Source: Embiotoca jacksoni (taxonomy: Eukaryota; Chordata; Actinopteri; Embiotocidae). From it: a stretch of DNA of 64,000 nt. The stretch is from positions 9,497,492 through 9,561,491 of the forward strand of contig JAKOON010000011.1 of the NCBI GenBank assembly GCA_022577435.1, given 5' to 3'. Below, piece by piece: positions 1 to 62,180 of this stretch. Below the pieces are notes generated by a model. It did not search any database. It was not told the DNA's origin and worked only from the letters and a program-made list of their open reading frames with translations. Position 1 is the stretch's first letter, and each line of letters begins with the position of its first letter. The translations under genes were made by a program, and so were the position numbers.

Positions 1-74
1 TTAAACCTGATAAGTAGAGTTAAACCTGACAGGTAGACTTAAACCTGATAAGTAGAGTTAAACCTGACAGGTAG
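1..74. repeat. Short tandem repeat, about 18-19 bp unit
   Basis: Four consecutive copies of a unit beginning TTAAACCTGA alternate between a version ending TAAGTAGAG and one ending CAGGTAG. The array runs into the left edge of the window, so its full length is unknown. It lies in intron 1 of scamp1 (- strand). I see no coding or regulatory role. Confidence 0.8.
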
Positions 75-430
75 GCCCTGAGGTATTTCAACCCAACACA
101 GCCCACCTGCTGCAGTATGAATCCGGGCTAGCACCTGCTGTATCACTGGGAGGCTAACACAAGCCATAAAGCGAGCTCAGATTATTACCTGGTATGTTAG
201 CATGTTATGTCACTGCTGTCAGTCAAACTGTGCCAACGTGGAGTGACAGTGCAGCTAAAAGAAAAAAAAAATCTGCCTCAACTGAATAAAACACGTGCGG
301 CAGCCTCCTCACAGCGGCTTTCACCCCCCACCGAGCAGCGACAGACTTTTCGGGCCAAGTGACGACAAACCTGTTATTAATGTGGAATAATGCAGTAGCT
401 AATGTGGCTACCGGAAGTAGCTGGCGTTAC
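75..430 (-). other. scamp1: scamp1 intron 1 (5' part only)
   Basis: This stretch lies directly downstream, on the - strand, of the scamp1 exon 1 donor. The intron begins GTAACG, read on the - strand from 430. It contains an ETS-type motif ACCGGAAGTAG at 410-420 and a CACGTG E-box core at 292-297. Both could belong to the divergent promoter. No other exon is visible before the window edge. Confidence 0.6.
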
Positions 431-487
431 CTGAAACGGGCTGCTGAGCTCCGGGTCCGCGAACGGGTTGCTGTCGAAATCGGACAT
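431..487 (-). CDS. scamp1: scamp1 first coding exon (partial gene)
   Basis: Read on the - strand, an ATG at 487-485 opens 19 codons that end at a GT donor (430-429). The peptide starts MSDFDSNPFADPEL and continues SSPFQ. This is the N-terminus of secretory carrier membrane protein 1; human SCAMP1 starts MSDFDSNPFADPDL. SCAMPs are four-pass membrane proteins of post-Golgi recycling vesicles. Their N-terminal NPF repeats bind EH-domain proteins, and the first NPF is at residues 7-9 here. SCAMP2 and SCAMP3 differ at the start, so SCAMP1 fits best. The remaining exons must lie to the left of the window. The exon is phase 0 (57 nt). Its 5' UTR probably extends to about 500-600 but cannot be delimited. 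The neighbour is ap3b1, head to head, as in human. Confidence 0.88.
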
Positions 488-1552
488 GCTCTCTCGAGAG
501 GACGACTTCCGTCGGTTCCCGTTAAGTGTCTCCGAGCTGAATAAATAGAACCAATTAGAGACGGACTCTTCTAAAGGCGGCCCGAGGAGATGACACGGTC
601 CGAGGAGAAGTCAAGTATTAACTGTCCAGGGATACTGTCCAGCTGGAGGATTGGTCACCAACAGCGAATCAGATGCGACATAACGACACGTCAGGCGGAA
701 GTAGGAATACGTCAGCACGTACGTAAGAAAAAAAGAAAAAAAAAGAATACATTTTGTTTTTGTTTTTGTTGTCTCAACATATGAACAATTTAATGCAATA
801 GACATGTGAGAACAACAATAAATAAGTAAATAAAAAATAACCATGTAAAAAAACAAAAAAAACGTTCAAAAAGGAATATTTTAATCAAACACAAATTATT
901 TTTGTTGTTGTTGTTGTTGTTGTTGTCTCAACATATGAACAATTTAATGCAATAGACATGTGAGAACAACAATAAATAAGTAAATAAAAAATAACAGCAT
1001 GTAAAAAAAAACCAAAAAACGTTCAAAAAGGAATATTTTAATCAAACACAAATTATTACAAAATAAACATAATTTTAACCTTTTTCTCAATTCAAAACGT
1101 GTCTCAGAGGTTAAACATTTACATTTAAAATTGTTGACGTTTCTATCTTTTATCTTATTTCTATCTTATTTTAGCCTCCGTAACATGAGGCTATAATAAA
1201 GACGTTTTTACTCTTGACGGGTGTTTTATACATGTTCACTACATGAAATGTTATGTTCTGTAAAGAAATATGTGAAAAGAATAGAAGAATATGAGCCAGA
1301 GAGTCTGTTCTGGTTGTTGTGGATCTATGTTCGATCCGCAGCCGAACCTGTCATGTGACTCCAACTTGTCCAGCTCACACTTCCGCTTCTGCGTGTAAAA
1401 AAGTTGGGTGAAATCTGGCAGAAGTTTGGTCTCTGCAGGAACTTGAAGTGCCGCGTTACGTGAACACGTCGTCGGATTTATGAACAGTTTGTAGATTGAA
1501 AAGAGAAGCAGAGTCAGTTTTCTCGGCGGAAACTTGTTTGAGGAGCCGAGCA
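488..1552. promoter_or_regulatory. scamp1/ap3b1 divergent promoter interval
   Basis: The 1065 bp between the two start codons must hold both 5' UTRs and promoters. Seen directly: an inverted CCAAT box (ATTGG 650-654, so CCAAT in scamp1 orientation), an ETS-type GCGGAAGTA at 695-703 flanked by ACGTCA half-CREs (around 688-693 and 709-714), and another ETS-type motif on the - strand near 1378-1386 close to ap3b1. No strong TATA box sits at the expected place for either gene, as is common for housekeeping divergent promoters. The middle (about 721-1150) is AT-rich and holds a local duplication. The two motif-rich ends therefore look like separate core promoters flanking an AT-rich spacer. Start sites are not defined. 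Confidence 0.6.
771..1057. repeat. Imperfect direct duplication, about 130 bp, split by (TTG)n
   Basis: Positions 771-900 and 925-1057 are near-identical. Both run from GTCTCAACATATGAACAA to ACAAATTATT and differ by a few indels in A-runs. Between them is a (TTG)n tract at 901-924. The two copies sit about 154-157 bp apart, inside the scamp1/ap3b1 intergenic interval. This looks like a recent local tandem duplication rather than two insertions, because no separate target-site duplications are seen. Confidence 0.85.
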
Positions 1553-51505
<49,953 letters not shown>

Positions 51506-52105
51506 ACGCCTCCGACCGTTCTCCACCTGCTGTAGGAAACACAAAGCAGAACAAACACGCAGACAAACACTTCATGTAGTTTATTTCTGCTGGTTTTAGG
51601 ACATTTCTGCCACTTATTTTAATAAAGGGTGGATTTGGAGAGGAACGTTGGAAATAACTGAGTGAGCCTCGACAGAAGTGATGCTCCTCTCTCAGAAGTT
51701 AAAGCACATTTTAAAACTGCTCTAAATGTCCTTAAATGTTCCCACCACTTCAACACCAAAAATATGAGACTGACTGATGATTGACTGCAGTGATTATTTC
51801 ATGCTGATCAGACGTGATTACGAACAGCTGAACGTAGAAGAACGATGTGTCTCTTTAATGTTTTCATGGACTTCCTCGTTGCCAACATTAAGACAGACGG
51901 GAGGACATCTTCATCATCATTAAATTAAAAACCTTTAGAAGAATTAATGACACCGAACACTGATTTTACACTCCCAACCTTTAAACTGCCCACATCACTC
52001 TCTGAATCTAGTGCCTTTTACATTATAATGACGTCCTCTAGAAAAACGATCAAACATGAAATCAACGAGGTGTTTTAATGTGTCGCTCTCTCTGAAATAA
52101 TAAAA
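51506..52105 (+). other. ap3b1: ap3b1 3' UTR (extent inferred)
   Basis: Follows the stop codon. AATAAA at 51621-51626 and another at 52099-52104 are candidate poly(A) signals, giving UTRs of roughly 140 or 620 nt. No open frame of note. The boundary between UTR and intergenic DNA is not visible. Confidence 0.6.
51621..51626 (+). terminator. ap3b1: Candidate poly(A) signal AATAAA (proximal)
   Basis: Perfect AATAAA 116 bp after the ap3b1 stop, followed by G/T-rich sequence (GGGTGGATTTGG). A second candidate lies at 52099-52104. Confidence 0.6.
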
Positions 52106-53092
52106 AATGTGACTTGAGTGATTACATATATTTTCTGTTGTGTTGCTGCTGATGCTGATCTTCACTTTGACTGATCTAAAACCTCCGAGGTCTGATTTAT
52201 CCAACAGTTGTCGAGTGTCAGGTTGTCGAGTCACCTTTTTATAGCAACAGATGTTCATCTGTTCTTTGATTTAGAAACAGGAGTCTTGTGTCGATGTTGT
52301 TTGGCCTGTCTGAGACCGTCGCGATGTTCAATCAGCGAATTTGATTTCACGAAACAAACTGCTCGTACGTTGCAGGAGGTGCCTTTGTAGTTCAGTTTAG
52401 AACATGTATGATCTGAAAGGTTTATGAACCTGTGACATACTGAAGACTTTAAAGATTTACAACCTTGCTCTCAGCATCTCCTCCCTGCAGGAAACGGACA
52501 GACAACAGTCAGATTGTTTCTCAGCTGCAGACTGAGGAAGTCATGTTCAGGCAAAGTATTCTGTGTGTTGCAGCTGTATACATTTGTGTCATGTTAATGT
52601 TTCTCAGTAGTAGATATGCTCCGGAGTCCGTGATGAAAAGCTTTCAGTCAACTGTTCAGTAAAGATGCTTCTAGAAAACTAAAACCTCCTGAAGTCGGTT
52701 CAGCCGTGCTGCTCGTTGTGGAGGGAAGTTGTGTTGTTGTGTAGATGTAGGTGGTGTGTTGTTGTGCGTGGTGTGTAGAGATGCCGGTGTTGTCGTGCGC
52801 TCTGCGTCTGGCTGTCTTTTCCGCCTCATAAAGAGCGTCTCTCCGAGGGCTGCGGTGAACACCTGTTAGCTCATCTGTCACAGGAGCTCCACTCGCATCC
52901 ATCACCTCTCCCTCTGTACTCATTCCCTCAGCCAGCTGTTCCCATTACACACACACACACACACTCTGTCAGACCTGCCAGACACACACACAGACACACA
53001 CATTCTCTCCTCACTTTTCTCAACAGCCAAACAGCCACAGAGAAGATTTTCAAACATATCCGCACACTTTACAAGTTACTTCACAAAGAGAG

Positions 53093-53094
<2 letters not shown>

Positions 53095-53147
<53 letters not shown>
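53095..53147 (+). repeat. (AC)n microsatellite
   Basis: About 26 AC repeats downstream of ap3b1. Confidence 0.96.
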
Positions 53148-53150
<3 letters not shown>

Positions 53151-53390
53151 GGCCTTCTTACAGTTCCTGTCAGTGATGACAACCTGCTGACTGGACCATG
53201 CAGACTCTATCAGGACTTCAGAAAGAAACCCAGAAGAACTTTCTACATTATTAGTGGATAAAAAAGAGAGTTTGCACATTTAAATTAGCATCTTTGTTGA
53301 AACCAGCTGCTGATTTAGAAAAGCTGAATCACCAGCTCTCTTCCTCTACAATGGTGCGTGCAGATGTGGAGAATGAAAGCACCACGCTTC

Positions 53391-53424
53391 CTCTCCTCTC
53401 CTCTCCTCTCCTCTCCTCTCCTCT
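53391..53424 (+). repeat. (CTCTC)n pentanucleotide repeat
   Basis: Seven or so tandem TCTCC/CTCTC units downstream of ap3b1. The complementary strand reads as an Arg/Glu-rich spurious frame. Confidence 0.9.
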
Positions 53425-53736
53425 CAGTGCAGTGACAGCTTGATTTGGTTTCTCTCTCTGTGCTGCAGCCTGCAGTGACATGATGGGCTGTTCAGCTGCT
53501 CTGTTAGAAGACAGTAGAGAGAGAAGGGTGGGGGGGGGGCAGAGGAAACGCCTGTCTGACCTTACCACTGAGAGCAACTTCTCATTAGGCAGCATGTGTG
53601 TGTGATCAGTGGCTGGTTCATCTGACGGGGAGACACAGAGACAGCAGAAATACAAAGATACAAAGGTGCAGAACACAGAAACAGACAGACAGAGACATCT
53701 TTCCTTTATTGAGACGAGTTTAGTTTCTGTCGTAAA

Positions 53737-54200
53737 CACAGACTGTATATAAAAGTGTTCGTAGCTTCCGGGTCTGACAAATTAAGCTGATCCAGAAGCG
53801 CCTTAAGCTGCAATACCACCGAGTGCCACTAGATGTCGGCTCCAAAAAGCCTCCGACTCCATAGACTCCCGTTCAACTTCTCTCATCAAATACAAAGTCA
53901 ATAAAATGTCTCCACCAGTTATCTCGGTGTTGTTAGCTAAAGTCACTCCTTCTTATTAGTTTTCTGGCGGGCTGTCTGTTTGATTGACAGGCCTGTGGTG
54001 CAGTCAGGTTACAGCTACCGGTGGGCGGGACGTAGTATCGTCAGGTTTCCAATCAGATCAGTCAGCTCCACCGCTGGCTCCTCCCCCAGCTCGTCCAAAT
54101 ATGGTCACTTCCTGCTCCGAACTAGCAAGATGGTGACGGACAGAATCTGAACTGGAGGCTTCATAACGTTCACAAACCGACGGGTGACGTCACTGCTGGT
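53737..54200 (+). repeat. Dispersed repeat family A, copy 5
   Basis: From CACAGACTGTATATAAAAGT through AAGCTGCAATACCACCGAGT and TTTGATTGACAGGCCTGTGG to CGACGGGTGACGTCACTGCT. It has a small internal deletion relative to copy 4, lacking the AATTAATGACAG block. Confidence 0.9.
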
Positions 54201-55379
54201 TGGTTACGACAAAACTGATAGGTGTATGACCTGATGGATGGATAGTGAGTGAGTTAGTTAGTTAGTTAGTTGCTGTACAGAAGGGGATGTTTAGTCTTCA
54301 GTTCCGTCATCAGTCGTCTTGTGGATCTCTGTGATGAGCTCCCAGCAGAGGATGAGTCAACGACGTTTGTTATTTGGTTGAACTGCCCCTTTAAACCACT
54401 TTATGAATCACATATGTCAGCATACCCAGTTTGATTGGTTCTGATTGTTAAAGTCTTCAGTCTCTAAACAGATTACAGATTCAGCTGTTGATTATTTCAA
54501 CAAAGTTTATAATGCAGTTCATCCTCCATCAACACAAACTAAAGTTCCCTCCATGAACTCTGAATCGGCACCTGTGTTGATGAAAAAAATCATGACATGT
54601 GAAGGGAAGGTGTCACATCCACACAGATTCAATCTCTCCCCAAAACCCTCGGCGTGACTCCAGCGGACCCGTGGGAACCATAATTGCGGTGATTACACTT
54701 AAATTGATGCTTCGCAGCTATTCCTGCGTCTCCTGTATTGTAATTAGTTTTTTTTTTTTTTTTTTATAGCTTCACTGAAGTTTCTTTTAAATGCTTCTTT
54801 GGAGCACGGAGACTAATGACTCCATGTTTCCCCTCTGAAATGTTCAATCAGAGGCTCATTAGAGGGACACACACATTCAGCTCTGATGATTTCATTTTTC
54901 ACTTTCCTTTTTTTTTTTTTTGGTGTCCCGCATTTATCAATCTGCGGTCCGGAGGAGACGAGGACAGTTACCGGGTACAAGAAGGACACATTTCATAATT
55001 TGATTCCGACTGGTGGAAACGTCGAAGATTGTTTCCTCCAGTGAGTCAAGAGTTTTATGAAACGTGTGACACGTTTTCCTTTTTTGAAATAACAGTTAAA
55101 ACATAGTTTACAGCTGATTTAAAGGCAAACTGCAGCTCTGTGGCTTCATGCTCTGATCTGGTCTCTTAAAGTAGAACTAATCGTTGCAGATTGTTTGAAA
55201 GGCCTTTCTTTCCTTGCTTTGTTTACCTCCATTTAAAAGAAGCAGCAGGTCCTGCAGGTGCATTTAACAATCGACTCATGCTTGTGTTTCTGCGGCAGTG
55301 AAAGATGCACAAAGGAGAGCACGCAGAAAGAGCATTTATGGTCAGAAAGAAGAAAAAGAAAAAAAAAAAAAAAAAAAAA

Positions 55380-55960
55380 AGACCCCACTAGCCTTTAATT
55401 AGCATTTGATTGCACTTTAAAAACCACTCGAGTGCATTAAAAAGTGATCACAAATGGAGATTGGCTTCATTAATAGTGAGTCAGAGGTAGAAAGCTGTGG
55501 ATCCTCACAGAGGTAAACACATTTAGCAGCCAGCGCCACACAAACACGGCTGCGATTTATGAGTGAGGCGGCCGCGGCGCTGTTGACAGGTTAAAATGAG
55601 TTAATATAAGTTAATAAGTTAAAAGGGGTGAGGAGGAGGTGAGTGCTGCTAAAGTGCTCCGCTCTTCTGTTCGCCACCAATTTGCCCCCATAAAGGCTCT
55701 AAAACACACTCCGTCTGACATCGCGGCGTATTAGTGGTGCCGAAGACACATAAAGCGCCGTGATTCACGCGCACAAAGGCTCCTCGGCCGCGTCCTAATG
55801 AAGACCTGTGTGTGACAGCAGAGAGACGGCCGCTCCGCCTGCAAACACTCTGCATCTCCCATCGGCCTCGCCGTGACGATAAAAGCCGGAGCGGGAGCCT
55901 GCAGATCAGAGAATTCTCTCCCGTGTTGTTCATTCCAGGAATTTAGTCCCATTTAGTAAA
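55380..55960. promoter_or_regulatory. Conserved non-coding element candidate, downstream block 1
   Basis: CCACTAGCCTTTAATTAGCA, TTGCACTTTAAAAACCACTC and GGCTTCATTAATAGTGAGTC are followed by a CpG-retaining stretch (CATCGCGGCGTATTAGTGGT, GACACATAAAGCGCCGTGAT). The texture resembles vertebrate developmental enhancers. The two - strand frames over 55649-55952 have no recognisable protein match. Confidence 0.35.
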
Positions 55961-57339
55961 TGGAATCGGCTCCTTTCTCCTTCTTCCTCGGTGCATTATG
56001 TTTGCGTGAGTTTATTTCCCCCTCAGAAAGCCTCGTGTTCCTGGAATTATTCGTCATAATATTTAGAGCTGCAGCGACGGGAACCGGCGTGAGGACTCGT
56101 GTGTAGACTAAATGTTGTTTGGGTCAGACTCCGGAAACTCTTTCATTGTTTCCTGGTGTTTTATGGCCCAAAACTGATCAATCGAGAAAATCCATCGGCA
56201 GAGCCATCAGTAATGAAAATAATCTTTATTTACAGCCCTGATTATAATGAGTACTGATGATATAATCTCTTCTATCTTGTCGAGCCTTCATGTGTTCACA
56301 TTAAATACCATGAATCATATTATAAACTGATTTAAATTAAGGTTTAGTTTTTAAAAGATTGAGCTGGAAAAATACCCACATTTCTTTCATTTCTACTTTT
56401 CGGTTGCAACATTTTTCTTGTTTTTTTTTCTTCTTTGATGTGGATTTCTGCAGGTTTCAGGTTTGTTTGGGATGAACCTTGGATTGGAAATTTTTAATTG
56501 AGTTTGTGATCTTCGACTGTTGTAATCCATAAAGAGAGTTGTAGTTAGTTGTAGTCCTCGTAAACATCATCAATATGCAGAAAACTTTTATCTTCTGATG
56601 ATATTTTTTTTATCAGCTTGTTTTAACTTCTGAAGCTCTCCGAGTTTAAACTGTGAAACATTTAAACTGACCCGAACAGGAAATCCTCTAAATGTCTTGT
56701 TCTTAATTGAAACCACGTTTGTTCTCCTTTCAGTCAGACATGTTTACAGTCTTTGGAAATTCAGACTGAAATTAAACAGAAAGTTTGGTGGTTTTAGACA
56801 TTTGGAGTTTGTGTAATCACGGAGCCTCTGATTTCACATTATTATATCATTGAGAAATGATGTGATGCCTGTCCCTCCAACTTAATGTAAGTGTATCTGT
56901 CCTCTGTCTCCTTTGTCCTGTGTCTGTCTGTCTCTGCAGCTCCAGGACACACCGTCTCTCATCTGAATGATAATTCTCTGTTTAAAGGGTTGACAGGACG
57001 AGTTTAGTATCACAGATGTAGAGAGCATCAAACCTTCTCCTGCAGCTCCGAGGACCGTTTAGTGACCCCGGGGCGGTCCGGTGGGGGTGGGGGTGGGGGC
57101 GGTCCGACCGAGCGAGCGAGCGAGGGGGGGGCGGGTTCCTGGCAGCGCTGGCTGCAGGCTGGACGCTGCTCTCAGATTTAAATGCGCATCTCATTTCCAC
57201 GCTGCTGAACACTGAAGACCCTCTTCAGCAGAGAAAAGAAATACTTCTCCTCCTGATCCAGCATCTGATCCCGAGGGGCCTCTGAGGGACCTCTGAGGGA
57301 GCTCTGGGGGGGGGGGCGGGTCCGGTTCCCGGTCCCGGG

Positions 57340-58070
57340 GCGGCCGGAGTCACTTGAGGCGAGTTAAATGCTTTGGAAGGATCCTTTTGTTGGCGCCACG
57401 CACGCGGCGAGCTCCTTTAGAGCAGTTTAAATGGAAAGCGAGCGGCCTGTAATTGGAGTGGTCGGCGAGCAGTTGTCATACGGACGTATTTGAATAGAGA
57501 TCGTGTGCAGCTCTTCAACCTCGGGGGGCTGGAGGGCAGCGGGGGGGGGGGGGGGGGGGGGGAACCAGGGATTACACAAATGGACTCAAACGGACAATTA
57601 GCACTTTAACCATGCTGGTTAACATTTGAAAGGAGCCGGAGGCCCCGCCCACTGGTGCGGCCACCTTTGTCCCCACGTGTTAACACCAGATGTGTGGTCA
57701 TACTGAGGGATTACAGAGAGGAGGCTGTAATCCTGTTAGGATTAACTCCGGGTTGTTTCGGGGGGGGACCGAGTGTTTGGCTGAGAGTCAATGGTTCCAT
57801 TTAGTTTCATCTCTCATTGAAGATGATTTGAGACGAGCTCGCCGGCTGACAAGGTTACACGCTGCATTTGTTGGAGTTTGGCATCTCTAATGATGTTCGT
57901 TTCCAGCTGTGTGATTTATGTGCTGCTGTGATTGCGGCCCGGTGGCGCTGTAGAAGTAAATGGGCGTTTTATTTACGAGCGAGCTGCAAGCCCCCCGGAG
58001 CGGAAGAGCGCCTTCCTAAATTGAAATATAGCGGAGTTTACTCTCCTGATTAGAGCGTGTTCAGCCCGAG
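57340..58070. promoter_or_regulatory. Conserved non-coding element candidate, downstream block 2
   Basis: GC-balanced DNA with GGCCTGTAATTGGAGTGGTC, GTTGTCATACGGACGTATTT, GGCATCTCTAATGATGTTCG and GTGGCGCTGTAGAAGTAAAT, interrupted by a G tract at 57541-57562. Retained CpGs and TAAT cores. No coding evidence. By-eye call only. Confidence 0.35.
57541..57562 (+). repeat. Homopolymer G tract
   Basis: About 22 consecutive G inside the downstream conserved-looking block, with other G-rich runs at 57084-57133 and 57306-57316. Confidence 0.9.
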
Positions 58071-61000
58071 GCCATCATCCACCGGAGAACACGTCGCCGG
58101 GTCTGGAGTCATGTGGCCGGACTGACAGCTCGAACGCTTTTCCTCCAATAAGGACAACTTTACTCTGAATTTATGAGCTTTTCAAGGAAATAAAACACAT
58201 TATTTATTTCATTCCGCCCAATAGATAAATGAATGTATGTTTTCGCCATTTAAAAATCACTGAAGTACATTTTTCTGGCTATTTTCAGGGGAAAATAATA
58301 ACCAGGCTAACATATTTCTGTAAATTCTTGTGTTTGGATTTGGAAACTGGAGGTCATGGGCAGCCAGTATTTCAATATAATCCGAATATGTAGTGCATTT
58401 ATACAGTTTCAGTCTGACTGGTTTATAAAGGCATTTTCCTCATAATTAGTTTATTAAATCAAAATCACTGCAGGCTACTAATCTGATAAATAAACAATCA
58501 CAGGCTATAAAATTCAAAACTGTAAATCAAAATGATAATAAAGATTAATAAAACATATAAAAACACAAAGTTATTAATGTTCCTTATAATGAATTAAGAG
58601 ACCTGAAGGCAGCAGTTCGAATTTTATCTAATATTTGGTCATATTATTTAATATCACTGATTTCCTCATAATTTCTTTGTCACAAAACTGCTGCAGCTCG
58701 GTGTTGCAGAGCTGTTTAATGTCGTTAATGTTTATTTCAGGTTTATTTACAATAATTAAATACAACTAGAACCAAACCAGTTTCAAACTTTTGAACTTGT
58801 TTTACCCTCCACTTTAACTAGTTTACATGTGACATCAGTATCTCATTAACCAAAGCTCATGTCTAAATACAACAAAAAATGATTGACATTTAATAAGATG
58901 GAAATATATGAAATTAGGAGTTTACAGGTGCAACGTTTGTATAATTAAAGTCCCTTTCAGTTCCATTTTATTTTTGTTACAACGGAATGCCACACAAAAA
59001 AAAAACCGTTTAAAGGCTTTAAAAACACTTTGAACTCTTTTACCACCTAAAAATCAGTTTTCACCCCGAATATGTCAATAAATACAAGTTTTAACAAACG
59101 GGCCAAAACAAATTCTCTGGTTGTTGTCAGGAACATTTTATTTGTTCATGTGCAGAAAACAGATTTAAAGTGAGACTCAGATTGACAGTTTTTCTCCTCA
59201 AATAAGCACAAATGTCCAATTTAAACAAAAAGGAAGTCAAATACGTGTATTTAAATATGTTCAAGCAAACAAAGACAAATACAGAAATGACGTTTTTCTT
59301 TCTTTATTCTTTACATTTAAAGAGTTTTTAATCTATGATTCCACTGGAAAAAAACAAAAAACTCTGAATTTCCACAAGGAATTTAATAAAGAAACTCACT
59401 GATGCGTTTTCAATCAGAATCAGGTTTATTGACATGTCAAGTTTCACAGAGGAGGAATTTGTCCTGATGCGGTCGTGTCTAACAGTCTAGTTTCGTTTTT
59501 TTTGGACATCGGTGTAGATCTTGAATGACATATATTTAGCTTCAAATACACAATACCTGCTGGTTCATTGTGGTTTCTGTTGACAGATTATCTGCAGACT
59601 TCTTTCCTCCCTTTCACTCCCCCTCCGCGCGTTGAATCCTCCGGGACGTTCTGCTCCCGTTACTTGTAAATGGTAAAAGGTAAAGTTGTGTTATGAAGAG
59701 GCGACGACACCCCCCAACCTCCGCCTCCACCTCTCCTCCCCCTCCGGGATGTAAAAAAAAAAAAAAAAAAAAAACTCCCCTAACCTGAACGAATACGTGA
59801 CACGCGGCCCTGGAGGAGCTCACCTGAGCGTTACCGTCCACACCGTCCATAAAGCTGCAGCAGCCTGTGACCTTTCCCATAATTCATCAGGCGGCGCTGA
59901 CAGAGGGGCCCTTCACACGCCGATAATTTGATTACTATAACATCTGTAACATCAATAACGTCCGATGAGATTGTTTTGCGCAACCAAACATGCAGAGGCA
60001 ATAGAGGGGAGGGAGGGGGGCATGACATTTAACCGCAGGAGGAGGAGGAGGAGGAGCAGGATGCTCACGGTGATGATGATGATGATGGTGATTTATGGCC
60101 TCAAAGGTTTCAGGATCACCTTTTTTTTTTTTTTTTTTTTTTTACTCACAGGTTGGACAGCGGAGGGAGGAGAGCGGAAACGGGGAGGGAGCACCGGAAA
60201 TGGAGACACACACACACACACACACACACACTTTCTGCAGAGCTGTGATGTAACAGCGAGGGAGAGATTGTGGGATATAAATGTTTTGCCTAACCAGAGG
60301 AAACACGGTGCCGCTAACCGATCGTCGGATCCATTAAGCTAATTTATTAAATGTAATTTGCCGTGTGTCATTGAGCGGAGTGACGCTGGGAGAGCCGAGA
60401 ACGGGGCGACGAAGGGGCCACCGGGTGGGACGGCGGGGCCACCGGGCGGGACGGCGGGGCCACGCGGCCCTGACACCACCAGTTAACGGGGAATTAAGAG
60501 GCTCGCTGAGGAGCTGGACAAAAGGACGGACAAGAAAGAGCGGGGGAAAACCCAGCGTCCTCGGAGCTCCTCACTCTCTGCTTGTTTGGTTTGTTTGTTT
60601 GTTTGTTTGTTTTTTATTCCAGGGCTCTTTGATTATTGGATTTTCATGTTCAACGAATCCTATATTTAGATGTGCAGGCGGTATTCCCGCCGGCCAACAT
60701 GCATGATTAGGGCTTCTCTCTTGAAGCTAATATGCCGGAGCTTGTTTTCCCCACGCTGCCTGCTGGAAATCATCTCCAGTGCGTTTTCCATCCTCTGTTC
60801 TGCTCTGCAGGTTCTCCACTCTGCAGGTTCTCCACTCTGCAGGCGCCGCCGGTGCGAGGCGTTTAAAGGCTCCCTGTAAAAAAAAAAAAAAAAAACGCAC
60901 GTCCGTTCTCTGCTGGCTGGGACAAGTTTTCTCCTCTTTAATTCCTCCTTTCAGGTCCGGCGTTATTTTTCTCTCACTGTGTTGCATTAAAAGAGTGATG

Positions 61001-61386
61001 TTTCATCGTTTGGACCATTACTGCTCCCGGTGAGGGTTGGAAAGAGAAACCTGGAAGAACAAGAAAATATCTCCATGGTTATTAGCTCGGGCAATTTATT
61101 CTGCGAGTGTCAGAAAACAAGAGGAGCAGAAAAACAGAAGAATATATGGGCTTTCTTTTCCATTACCAGACATTACAACCTTATTTCCATCACTGCACCG
61201 TTCAGTAATTTGCGGGGAAGAAAGCCAACAGAGTCTGGCGCCTTTCTGCTGCGTGTGTTTAAACCCATTACTTTGGCTTTTAATCAAACCGAGCGCTGGT
61301 GTCAAAACGCACTATTTTCTCCATGCATTCCCCCCCCCGGTTCCGGTTCACCGGGTCACCTTGAAAATGTTTGCTCTCCTAAACGC

Positions 61387-61417
<31 letters not shown>

Positions 61418-61689
61418 CCCCTCCTCCCTGGCCTCTCATCCGGTTCCCCTGGAAACAGCCGGGCCTCTAAAATCACCTTAAACAAAATGATGACGTCATG
61501 TGGGTGGAGTCACGTGACCTCCTGTATCAAAAATATCAACAACAAAAACAAATCAATTAGAAGCAGAAGAGCGGGTGAGTTCATGTTTTTCTTCATTCAT
61601 TCATTGCTCATGTTAAAAAGGCCTTGTTGGTTCTAGCGCTGGCCGACACGAGGAAGTGACATCAGCCCTCACCTGAGCTGCTGCCTTCA

Positions 61690-61950
61690 GGGCCGCGGGA
61701 GAAACCGGCCGTTTCATAAAAGCACAGTAGTGGTGTGTAAATCCTGATTAGGGCCAAAAGAATGAGAACTAAATTGATACGAGAGTAATTGTTTTCACAT
61801 AATAACGGACCATTGCTTCAATTACACCGCTGATCAGGTGCTTTAACCCGCAGGTGGGAAAGGTGGGAGAGGCGCGTGGCCGGCACGTGATGGAGTACCT
61901 GCGAGTGGGTGAGAGAGAGAGAGGGAGAGGGAGAGGGAGGGAGGGGGAGG

Positions 61951-61985
<35 letters not shown>

Positions 61986-62180
61986 TGTGAACGTATGATT
62001 TATCGCGAGGGGAACCAGCTCCAGTGTTTCGGCGGCCGGCTGTCCCAACGCATTTCTCTGCAGCCATCAGCTATGATTAAACACCTGCTGTGGCTGCGCG
62101 GGAACAAAGCGCGCTAATCCAATATGTATTTGTGACATCTTAAATATCAGCCACTCCCCTGACATCACGGACGGGATGGA
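61690..62180. promoter_or_regulatory. Conserved non-coding element candidate, downstream block 3
   Basis: Contains AATCCTGATTAGGGCCAAAA, GAGAACTAAATTGATACGAG and AGTAATTGTTTTCACATAAT. After a (GT)n interruption follow CAGCTATGATTAAACACCTG and GCGCGCTAATCCAATATGTA. TAATCC is a K50 (Otx/Pitx-type) homeodomain core. By-eye call only. Confidence 0.33.

Larger units (their letters stand above)
52106..55300. other. Intergenic region downstream of ap3b1, proximal part
   Basis: No convincing gene. Contains (AC)n at about 53095-53147, (CTCTC)n at about 53391-53424, repeat A copy 5 (53737-54200), (GTTA)n at about 54252-54270, and T runs at 54748-54766 and 54908-54921. A short frame at 52543-52662 encodes a hydrophobic stretch (discussed in the findings). 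Confidence 0.7.

Noticed and set aside
1496..1552. Upstream in-frame ATG extending ap3b1 by 19 residues
   Set aside because: The added peptide does not resemble any AP3B1 N-terminus and the 1553 ATG aligns with the known start.
61037..61636. 199-residue plus-strand open frame
   Set aside because: It crosses C and CT tracts, has no codon bias or recognisable domain and overlaps another equally long frame.
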